5,229 bases of DNA, from positions 1 through 5,229 of the forward strand of contig JAHZIZ010000034.1 in assembly GCA_022601215.1 (NCBI GenBank). Direction: 5' to 3'. The stretch is from Bacteroidota bacterium. GTDB taxonomy: Bacteria > Bacteroidota > Bacteroidia > Flavobacteriales > Flavobacteriaceae. A program made the position numbers and the translations under genes. The stretch's first letter is position 1; each line of letters opens with the position of its first letter. This document shows, one piece after another, positions 1-5,229 of this stretch. The notes under the pieces were generated by a model. The model worked only from the letters and a program-made list of their open reading frames with translations. It did no database searches and was not told the origin of the DNA.

Positions 1-264
1 AATAATTTTCGCAAGTTGAAAGTCATTTTCTGTAACACCACCAGCGTCGTGGGTAGATAGACTGATTTGCAGGGTGTTATATACATTGGACCAGTCGGGG
101 TGATGGTTAAGCCTTTCAGCTTCAAAAGCAATTCGAGTCATCACAGAAAAAGCATCCTTAAAATCTTCAAACTCAAAAGTTGTATGAAGGGCATTATTTT
201 CAAACATCCATCCATCCAATTCTTTTAATTTTGCAAGAACTTGAAGTTCAGTTAATGGTATCAT
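1..264 (-). CDS. Pterin-4a-carbinolamine dehydratase (4a-hydroxytetrahydrobiopterin dehydratase), 3' end cut by window edge
   Basis: The minus strand reads 88 codons without a stop from ATG at 264 to position 1, so the C-terminus is missing. The family is usually about 95-110 residues, so only some ten or more are lost. The family signature is clear: an E-R-L-N-H-H-P-D-W run at residues 50-58 with the His pair at 54-55, N-V-Y-N at 60-63, T-H-D-A-G-G at 71-76, and a closing Asp at 81. In known members the conserved histidines dehydrate 4a-hydroxytetrahydropterin to quinonoid dihydropterin, which recycles the cofactor of aromatic amino acid hydroxylases. Bacterial members may also have other pterin-related roles. 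The enzyme is cytosolic, with no signal peptide. The start codon overlaps the stop of the upstream SDR gene as ATGA, so translation is probably coupled. The family call is very secure; the physiological pterin substrate is unknown. Pseudomonas homologues are called phhB. Confidence 0.95.
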   Translation of the reverse strand, partial: MIPLTELQVLAKLKELDGWMFENNALHTTFEFEDFKDAFSVMTRIAFEAERLNHHPDWSNVYNTLQISLSTHDAGGVTENDFQLAKII

Positions 265-1106
265 AAATTTGTTTTTAAGGTATTAATTTCCTCTTTGAGC
301 GTACTATCCTCTATGACTTGAGCCACAGTTATGCGGTAAGGTTTTGGTAATTTATATTTTTTGGGCAAAATAGCAAGATATCTGTCTTCATTACTTTCGT
401 ACACGTTTTTAAAGATAGGTTTTTTATCACTGATTTTTTCTGAAATTTCCTTGAAAAGATCTCTGTGATGTATAACGTCCTTACTAGCTAAGTGTAAAAT
501 GCCATATACTTCTTGGTTGATAATATAATGTACTTGTTGTGCTAATTTATTGGCAGTGGTTATGCTAATGATCAAGTTAGGGTAGACCTCAAAATGTACA
601 TCATGTTTAATGGCAAGGCGTAACTTACATATCCTAGGAGCAGTCACTCCTAAGACCATTGGGATTCGCAAAATTGAATACTGTTGTTTAGGAAGTTGCG
701 AGACTAATTTTTCTAAATCCATCTTTGACCTGCCATAATCACTTAGTGAATCTGTTGGAGAGTCTTCGTAGGCAGGGAAGGTGCCAACCCCATCAAAAAC
801 ATTTACAGATGATAATAATAACAGTCTAGACTGAGTGGCATGGCAATATTCAACCAATAACTCATGAGCCTTATATTGGGCGCTATAATCGCCTCGTAGG
901 GATGAAATAATTATGTTAGGTTGGACCGTGTTTAAAATAGTATCAAGTCCTCCTTCTTCGACCCTATATTCGAAAAATACTTGGTTCTCTTTGAAGGTTC
1001 CTTGTTGGCTAGCATAGGTGCCATATACGTCATAATAGGGGAGAAGTTCCTTGTACAACGTATTCCCTATAAATCCTGAGGCGCCAAGTATGAGAATCTT
1101 ATTCAC
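261..1106 (-). CDS. RmlD/NAD-dependent epimerase-type SDR family protein
   Basis: This is a 281-residue cytosolic protein with an N-terminal Rossmann fold. The dinucleotide-binding glycine motif G-A-S-G-F-I-G is at residues 8-14. The S-S-V-N-V-F-D-G segment at 99-106 resembles the S-T-D-Y-V-F-D-G motif of dTDP-4-dehydrorhamnose reductases (RmlD). The SDR catalytic pair is present as Y124-G-R-S-K128, followed by R-I-P-M at 147-150. An intact Tyr/Lys pair suggests an active NAD(P)-dependent oxidoreductase or epimerase. The length fits RmlD-like members (about 280-300). The substrate cannot be read from the sequence, and no sugar-nucleotide genes are adjacent. The start is GTG at 1106: no ATG lies upstream of the glycine motif in this frame, and the next Met is residue 129. 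The gene begins 2 nt after gcvT stops and overlaps the start of the pterin dehydratase gene. Family confidence is high; function is unassigned. Confidence 0.88.
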   Translation of the reverse strand: MNKILILGASGFIGNTLYKELLPYYDVYGTYASQQGTFKENQVFFEYRVEEGGLDTILNTVQPNIIISSLRGDYSAQYKAHELLVEYCHATQSRLLLLSSVNVFDGVGTFPAYEDSPTDSLSDYGRSKMDLEKLVSQLPKQQYSILRIPMVLGVTAPRICKLRLAIKHDVHFEVYPNLIISITTANKLAQQVHYIINQEVYGILHLASKDVIHHRDLFKEISEKISDKKPIFKNVYESNEDRYLAILPKKYKLPKPYRITVAQVIEDSTLKEEINTLKTNL

Positions 1107-1108
1107 CC

Positions 1109-2191
1109 TTAACCCTTATAAAATGGAAGTTTTATAATGGTAGCAGGTACAGCGTTTTTTCTAATCTGAATGTGAATTTGTGTTCCTACATCTTTCATAA
1201 TGGTAGGGACGTATCCCATTCCAATTCCCTTTCCTAAGGACGGAGACATAGTTCCACTTGTAACTTCTCCTATTTTTTTGCCTTGACCATCAACAATATC
1301 ATAGCCTTGACGCGGAATGCCACGTTCGTCTAATTGAAATGCGATAAGACGTCTTTCTGGCCCATGTTCTTTTTCCTTCTGAAGATTCTCAGCATTGATA
1401 AAATCCTTGGAGAACTTAGTAATCCAACCTAGTCCCGCTTCTAAGGGAGAGGTGGTGTCATTGATGTCATTACCATAGAGGCAATACCCCATCTCAAGAC
1501 GTAACGTGTCACGTGCGGCTAAACCAATAGGTTTTATTCCCCAATCTGTTCCAGCTTCCATTACCTTATCCCATATCTGCTTTACTTCACTATTTTTGCA
1601 GTAAATTTCAAATCCGCCACTTCCTGTATATCCCGTGGCACTAATGATTACGTTTTCAATACCCGCAAAATTACTAACTTTAAAAGTATAGAACTTAATA
1701 GCACTTAGATCTTCACTAGTAAGTGATTGCATGGCTTCAACGGCCATGGGACCTTGAATGGCTAGTAGTGAATAGTCTTCAGAAAGGTTGCGCATGTCAG
1801 CGTCCATGGTATTATGACTACGTATCCAATCCCAGTCTTTTTCAATATTAGAGGCGTTGACTACTAATAGCCATTTTTCAGCCTCAAGACGATAAACAAT
1901 TAGGTCATCTACAATTCCGTTTTCTGTGTTTGGTAGACAACTATATTGGGCCTGACCATCGACAAGTTTAGAAGCATCGTTGCTAGTTACTTTCTGTATT
2001 AATGCAAGTGCATTTGGTCCTGTGATTAAGAATTCTCCCATGTGAGAGACATCAAACACTCCAACACTAGTGCGGACAGTTTCATGTTCAGCATTTACCC
2101 CTTCATAAGAAACAGGCATATTATATCCAGCAAAGGGAACCATTTTTGCTCCTAAGGCTTCGTGTGTAGTCGATAAGGCAGTATTTTTCAT
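1109..2191 (-). CDS. gcvT: Glycine cleavage system T protein (aminomethyltransferase)
   Basis: GcvT takes the aminomethyl group carried on lipoyl-GcvH and, with tetrahydrofolate, releases ammonia and forms 5,10-methylenetetrahydrofolate. It is a cytosolic part of the glycine cleavage complex. The 360-residue length is typical for the family. Recognisable segments are the N-terminal [13 protein letters not shown] (15-27), F-D-V-S-H-M-G-E (46-53), V-D-D-L-I-V-Y (94-100) with the conserved catalytic/folate-contacting aspartate, A-I-Q-G-P (144-148), [11 protein letters not shown] (187-197), A-A-R-D-T-L-R-L-E (225-233), and the C-terminal-domain motif [13 protein letters not shown] (311-323). It is complete with a TAA stop. 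It heads a minus-strand operon with the SDR and pterin dehydratase genes. The other glycine cleavage genes (gcvH, gcvP) are not in the window. A TAnnTTTG promoter box lies just upstream. YgfZ-type paralogues are unlikely because the aminomethyltransferase motifs are intact. Confidence 0.97.
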   Translation of the reverse strand: MKNTALSTTHEALGAKMVPFAGYNMPVSYEGVNAEHETVRTSVGVFDVSHMGEFLITGPNALALIQKVTSNDASKLVDGQAQYSCLPNTENGIVDDLIVYRLEAEKWLLVVNASNIEKDWDWIRSHNTMDADMRNLSEDYSLLAIQGPMAVEAMQSLTSEDLSAIKFYTFKVSNFAGIENVIISATGYTGSGGFEIYCKNSEVKQIWDKVMEAGTDWGIKPIGLAARDTLRLEMGYCLYGNDINDTTSPLEAGLGWITKFSKDFINAENLQKEKEHGPERRLIAFQLDERGIPRQGYDIVDGQGKKIGEVTSGTMSPSLGKGIGMGYVPTIMKDVGTQIHIQIRKNAVPATIIKLPFYKG

Positions 2192-2213
2192 CTTGTTTTC
2201 TTTAGTTGGTTTG

Positions 2214-2221
2214 CAAATTTA
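2214..2221 (-). promoter_or_regulatory. Probable Bacteroidota-type -7 box for the gcvT operon
   Basis: The minus strand reads TAAATTTG here, an exact match to the Bacteroidota primary-sigma -7 consensus TAnnTTTG. It ends 22 nt before the gcvT ATG, giving a predicted leader of roughly 15 nt. The -33 partner (TTG/TTTG) is weak: the expected spacing falls on a GTTAG sequence. The position and the perfect -7 box make it the best promoter candidate for the three-gene operon. No transcript evidence is available. Confidence 0.5.
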
Positions 2222-2266
2222 TAGAATCTGTAAAAGCTAACGTAGTATTTGTTTGATTGTTTTCAA

Positions 2267-2281
2267 CAAGTTGGTAACTTG
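2267..2281. repeat. Perfect 6-bp dyad in the gcvT/nnr divergent region, possible operator
   Basis: CAAGTT (2267-2272) and AACTTG (2276-2281) form a perfect inverted repeat around a 3-nt GGT spacer, 18 nt before the preferred nnr start. The symmetry would suit a dimeric regulator. A 6-bp dyad can arise by chance in about 100 bp, and no dyad-bound regulator is encoded nearby, so the operator role is only a suggestion. Confidence 0.25.
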
Positions 2282-2299
2282 CCAGAAATAAAGTTTCCT

Positions 2300-3841
2300 A
2301 TGAATATATTTTCTGCAGCACAATTATACGAGGCTGATAAAATTACTACCGAAAAACAAGGAATTGCATCCATAGATCTTATGGAACGAGCAGCCACTCA
2401 AATTTTTAACTGGTTGCACCAACGAATGCAAGGTGCTCAGGTTCCTATTCATATTTTCTGCGGAATTGGTAATAATGGAGGAGATGGATTGGCCTTGGGA
2501 CGTTTACTAATCGAAAGTGGGTACAACGTAACCATGTATGTGGCTAATTTTACAGACAAACGGTCAAAGTGTTTCCTTATCAATTACGATCGTGTTAAGA
2601 ATGTGACTAAGAAGTGGCCTGTTTTGATGACATGTGAAGCTGATTTTCCTGAAATTCATCAAGATGATATTATTGTAGATGCGTTATTCGGAATTGGACT
2701 TAATCGTCCTCCCGAAGGTTGGGTGAAGGCACTTATTCAATACCTTAATAACGAAAAAGCCTTTAAGTTAGCTATAGATATTCCAAGCGGGCTTGGTGCA
2801 AACGAGGCGATTATGGATACTGATGCAGTGATTAAAGCAAATCACACACTTACTTTTCAAACACCAAAACTGTCATTTTTCCTACCAGAAACAGGGAAGT
2901 TTGTACCTTACTTTGAAGCATTAGATATTGGTCTCGATCCAGAATATCTTATGACCACACCACCTTTAGCGCGCATGGTTATAAAACCCATGGCGCAGAC
3001 CTTTTATAAGCAACGTGAAAAGTATGCTCATAAAGGCATGTTTGGACATGCATTATTAGTTGGAGGGAGTAAAGGAAAAGTTGGAGCCATGGTGTTAGCT
3101 ACAAAAGCAGCCTTACGCAGTGGTGCAGGCTTAGCAACAGCATTGGTTCCTGGTGCTGCCTTAAATATCCTTCAAACTTCGGTGCCTGAAGCGATGGTAA
3201 TCACTGATACTGGAGATGATTTTCTGCAGACCTGCGCTCATAGTATTAAAACTCCTAGTATAGGCATAGGTCCAGGCATGGGATTAAATGAAGTTACCGT
3301 TAAAGGGTTTTTAAGGCTCCTTTCAGAAACTAACAGCCCTATGGTTATAGATGCCGATGCCATTACTATTTTGGCCACTAACTCAAAAGCAATGAAAGAC
3401 GTTCCTTCGGGATCTATCTGTACACCTCATGTTGGAGAACTAAAGCGTTTAGTAGGTGAATGGACAGACGATTATGACAAGCTTGCCAAAGTAAAAGCCT
3501 TTTCAAAAGAACATAAAGTGGGGGTGGTAATTAAAGGGGCGAATACGATGACGGTCTTTGGAGATGATATCTTTGTGAACACTACTGGTAATCCTGGAAT
3601 GGCTACTGCTGGGAGTGGAGATGTGTTAACCGGTATTATTACAGGTTTACTTGCCCAAGGTTATGACCCACAAGTGGCGGCTATGTTTGGTGTTTATCTG
3701 CACGGTAGTGCTGGAAATATTGTAACTGCATCACAAGGGTTCGAAGCTTTAATGGCAAGTGATATTATAGCAAATCTTGGCGCCGCATTTATTGAACTTT
3801 TTAGAAAAGAAGAGGCTCCTCCACAAGAAGCTCAAGAATAA
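2300..3841 (+). CDS. nnr: Bifunctional NAD(P)H-hydrate repair enzyme Nnr (epimerase + ADP-dependent dehydratase)
   Basis: This metabolite-repair enzyme restores hydrated NADH/NADPH. The N-terminal YjeF_N domain interconverts R and S hydrates, and the C-terminal carbohydrate-kinase-like domain dehydrates the S form using ADP. With the start at 2300 it is 513 residues, normal for the fusion. Epimerase signs are G-N-N-G-G-D-G-L (57-64), V-D-A-L-F-G-I-G (126-133) and D-I-P-S-G (160-164). Dehydratase signs start after about residue 235: H-K-G-M-F-G-H-A-L-L-V-G-G-S (244-257), G-I-G-P-G-M-G (322-328), D-A-D-A-I-T-I-L (351-358), T-P-H-V-G-E (375-380), K-G-A-N-T (412-416) and the nucleotide-binding/catalytic A-G-S-G-D-V-L (437-443). 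The frame stays open to an ATG at 2249, but those 17 extra residues show no family pattern. The M-N-I-F-S-A-A-Q-L-Y start matches where homologues usually begin. The gene stands alone, divergent from gcvT. Confidence 0.96.
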   Translation: MNIFSAAQLYEADKITTEKQGIASIDLMERAATQIFNWLHQRMQGAQVPIHIFCGIGNNGGDGLALGRLLIESGYNVTMYVANFTDKRSKCFLINYDRVKNVTKKWPVLMTCEADFPEIHQDDIIVDALFGIGLNRPPEGWVKALIQYLNNEKAFKLAIDIPSGLGANEAIMDTDAVIKANHTLTFQTPKLSFFLPETGKFVPYFEALDIGLDPEYLMTTPPLARMVIKPMAQTFYKQREKYAHKGMFGHALLVGGSKGKVGAMVLATKAALRSGAGLATALVPGAALNILQTSVPEAMVITDTGDDFLQTCAHSIKTPSIGIGPGMGLNEVTVKGFLRLLSETNSPMVIDADAITILATNSKAMKDVPSGSICTPHVGELKRLVGEWTDDYDKLAKVKAFSKEHKVGVVIKGANTMTVFGDDIFVNTTGNPGMATAGSGDVLTGIITGLLAQGYDPQVAAMFGVYLHGSAGNIVTASQGFEALMASDIIANLGAAFIELFRKEEAPPQEAQE

Positions 3842-3859
3842 TTAGATTAATGGACATAA

Positions 3860-3893
3860 AAAAAACCGCTAATTTTATAATCAGCGGTTTTTT
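3860..3893. terminator. Bidirectional rho-independent terminator between nnr and the tlpA-like gene
   Basis: An 11-bp perfect stem pairs AAAAAACCGCT (3860-3870) with AGCGGTTTTTT (3883-3893) around a 12-nt AT-rich loop. A-runs on the left and T-runs on the right give a U-tract on transcripts in both directions. It sits 18 nt after the nnr stop and 16 nt beyond the stop of the convergent thioredoxin gene, so it probably serves both. Confidence 0.9.
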
Positions 3894-3909
3894 AACAATG
3901 AGTTTGAAC

Positions 3910-4917
3910 TTAGATTAATTCATCGAGCATACTTCTAAGCTTTTCATCGGATGGTCTTGGAGCATCAGGAGTAACAATATTACCCTGAGGATCTACCAAA
4001 ATAAATCTTGGAATACCATTGATGAAATAGTCTTTTACAAATTTAGATTCCCAATTATTATCAGCGTAAAGTTGAACGCCGCCTAATTCTTTATCATTTA
4101 CCATAGAAATCCATTTGTCATGATCCTTTGGACGATCAATAGAGACACTTACAAATTCGATATTCTTATCGTGATAGTCCGTTTCTACTTTCTTCAAATG
4201 TGGAATTTCAGCTTTACACGGCCCACACCAAGTAGCCCAAACGTCTATATATACATACTTCCCTTGTAAATCTGTTAAACTTGTTTCACCGCCAGCGTGA
4301 TTCTCATAGTTTGAGAAGGTAGGAGATGGAGCTCCCTTTGGCAGGTTGGTTCGTAAAGCGATTAAGTCACCTAAATATCCCTTATATCCTTTTATAGTTT
4401 CGCCAATACTTTTTGTAGCGTCCTCGGTAACCATAGGATCAAGTCCTTGTTGCGTACTTACAAAATCATTCATCTTAGCTTCCACATCGGCCAACTTTGT
4501 GTCTAAAGCAGCTTCGTCCATGTCGTCTATTTCAAAATCAAATAACGTTTCTTGCATCCTTGCCTTATCCGCGATAAAGTTGTTGTCTACGGCACCGTCA
4601 CCGACATAACTAACACTTTCGTCAAACTTTTCAGTATTTAAGCTCATGGTTAAATCATAACCATTTTTCAAGAAAAGACCTGTGTATTCACCTCCATCAT
4701 AAAATGTGTAGAAGTCTGGTTCTACTTTTAAAGTGTCACTAAAAGTTCCATCGGCGTTTGCAGAAATTACTTTCTTAAAACCCTTTTTGGATACGACGAT
4801 AGAATCACTATTCTTGTTTTCTATCTTTCCAGAAAAGGTAACATAGTCTTTTTTTACTTCGGTATTATTACAGGCGACAAACATCGTTGCAATACCTAAA
4901 ATGAGCAATTTTTTCAT
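3910..4917 (-). CDS. TlpA/ResA-like thioredoxin-fold lipoprotein with N-terminal DUF4369-like domain
   Basis: This is a 335-residue predicted lipoprotein. A short K-K-L-L-I-L-G-I-A signal ends in the lipobox-like F-V-A-C, with Cys16 as the lipidated residue, so the protein is membrane-anchored and outside the cytoplasm. Residues about 25-110 are beta-rich (Y-V-T-F-S-G-K-I, then A-N-A-D-G-T-F) and resemble the DUF4369 domain common in Bacteroidota TlpA-like proteins. A charged helical linker covers about 115-190. The thioredoxin domain (about 195-335) has the redox motif W-C-G-P-C (230-234) after Y-I-D-V-W-A-T, and the cis-proline loop G-I-P-R-F (301-305). It probably reduces or exchanges periplasmic thiols; the partner is unknown. 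No cytochrome c maturation genes are adjacent, so a ccm-specific role is unsupported. It appears to be a single-gene unit, convergent with nnr and divergent from the lyase gene. The fold call is secure; the N-terminal domain call is moderate. Confidence 0.93.
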   Translation of the reverse strand: MKKLLILGIATMFVACNNTEVKKDYVTFSGKIENKNSDSIVVSKKGFKKVISANADGTFSDTLKVEPDFYTFYDGGEYTGLFLKNGYDLTMSLNTEKFDESVSYVGDGAVDNNFIADKARMQETLFDFEIDDMDEAALDTKLADVEAKMNDFVSTQQGLDPMVTEDATKSIGETIKGYKGYLGDLIALRTNLPKGAPSPTFSNYENHAGGETSLTDLQGKYVYIDVWATWCGPCKAEIPHLKKVETDYHDKNIEFVSVSIDRPKDHDKWISMVNDKELGGVQLYADNNWESKFVKDYFINGIPRFILVDPQGNIVTPDAPRPSDEKLRSMLDELI

Positions 4918-4927
4918 TCTGTTCTTA

Positions 4928-4960
4928 TTTGGTTTCTGCTAAAATAGAATTTTATTTTTG
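4928..4960 (+). promoter_or_regulatory. Probable Bacteroidota-type promoter of the hutH-like gene
   Basis: A -33 element TTTG (4928-4931) is followed after 21 nt by TATTTTTG (4953-4960), an exact match to TAnnTTTG, within the spacing described for flavobacterial promoters. Initiation would fall near 4967, about 9 nt before the first ATG (4976) and about 60 nt before the alternative ATG (5027). In the reverse direction, TATTTTAG at 4946-4939 is a one-mismatch -7 box that could serve the thioredoxin gene. Confidence 0.55.
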
Positions 4961-4975
4961 CTTCTTAGAAAAATT

Positions 4976-5229
4976 ATGAAAATCGTAACAGAAAATGGTA
5001 TTTTTGTGAGAAACAACCCAAACCACATGCCCAGTATTCATTATATAAGTAGCGAAATACTTTCTCTTAGCGTTATAAAGGAGCTCACGGATAGCAATAC
5101 GACTATTTCTCTTTCAGAAGAAGCCATTTTAAATATTAATAAATCCTACGATTATCTTCAGCAGAAAATTAAAGATGGAGGGAAACCTATTTACGGAATT
5201 AACACCGGATTTGGTTCGCTCTATAATGT
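4976..5229 (+). CDS. hutH: Histidine ammonia-lyase-like aromatic amino acid lyase, 5' end only
   Basis: Eighty-four codons run open to the window edge, out of roughly 500 expected, so this is the N-terminal sixth. The diagnostic segment is P-I-Y-G-I-N-T-G-F-G at residues 71-80. It carries the active-site tyrosine (Y73 here, equivalent to Tyr53 of Pseudomonas HutH) of the MIO-cofactor lyase family. H-Y-I-S-S-E-I-L-S-L at 22-31 is typical of the start of flavobacterial members. These enzymes remove ammonia from histidine (giving urocanate), tyrosine or phenylalanine in the cytoplasm. The Ala-Ser-Gly that forms MIO and the substrate-selecting residues lie beyond the edge, so HAL versus TAL/PAL cannot be settled; hutH is the likeliest. 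The start is uncertain: ATG at 4976 gives 17 residues before Met18, whose ATG at 5027 would place the conserved block near the N-terminus. Confidence 0.85.
   Translation, partial: MKIVTENGIFVRNNPNHMPSIHYISSEILSLSVIKELTDSNTTISLSEEAILNINKSYDYLQQKIKDGGKPIYGINTGFGSLYN

Noticed and set aside
2243..2251. TAGTATTTG as a -7 box for nnr
   Set aside because: The spacer is one base too long for TAnnTTTG, and no TTG lies at the proper distance upstream (the nearest gives about 29 nt).
2249..2299. 17-residue N-terminal extension of Nnr
   Set aside because: It lacks family similarity and probably overlaps the promoter region; ATG 2300 is preferred.
4346..4609. 87-codon open frame on the plus strand, antisense to the thioredoxin lipoprotein gene
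   Set aside because: It lies wholly inside a well-supported gene on the other strand. Its Ser/Ile/Val-rich translation resembles no family and looks like a reading shadow of that gene's codons.
1..5229. Search for a novel system: defence genes, mobile elements, CRISPR, phage genes, large repeats, structured RNA or riboswitch (including a glycine riboswitch before gcvT)
   Set aside because: Almost every base is covered by recognisable metabolic genes in ordinary order. The leader before gcvT is too short for a riboswitch, and no direct repeats or IS ends were seen by eye.

Overview
The window looks like chromosomal DNA of a flavobacterium (Bacteroidota, class Flavobacteriia). The base composition is moderately AT-rich. 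Translation starts are preceded by A-rich stretches rather than strong Shine-Dalgarno sites. Two intergenic regions carry the Bacteroidota promoter motif TAnnTTTG. The proteins read like flavobacterial housekeeping enzymes. This placement is inferred from motifs and remembered family patterns, not from a search.

Layout from left to right. Positions 1-2191 hold a three-gene minus-strand operon, read right to left. It runs gcvT (glycine cleavage T protein, 2191-1109), an RmlD/epimerase-type SDR protein (1106-261, GTG start), and a pterin-4a-carbinolamine dehydratase (264 to beyond the left edge). The spacing is very tight: 2 nt between the first two genes and an ATGA overlap between the last two. 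A 108-bp divergent region then separates gcvT from plus-strand nnr (2300-3841), the bifunctional NAD(P)H-hydrate epimerase/dehydratase. nnr converges on a minus-strand TlpA-like thioredoxin lipoprotein gene (4917-3910), and a strong bidirectional hairpin lies between them. A second short divergent region (58 bp) leads into the 5' end of a plus-strand aromatic amino acid lyase gene, most likely hutH (from 4976, cut by the right edge).

Functionally this is core metabolism: one-carbon/folate chemistry (GcvT), pterin recycling (PCD), metabolite repair of damaged NAD(P)H (Nnr), envelope thiol redox (TlpA-like) and amino acid deamination (HutH-like). I see no mobile element, CRISPR array, tRNA, rRNA, phage gene or defence system, and no gene-free stretch above 300 bases. 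I found no convincing new system. The least explained item is the SDR protein locked between a folate enzyme and a pterin enzyme.
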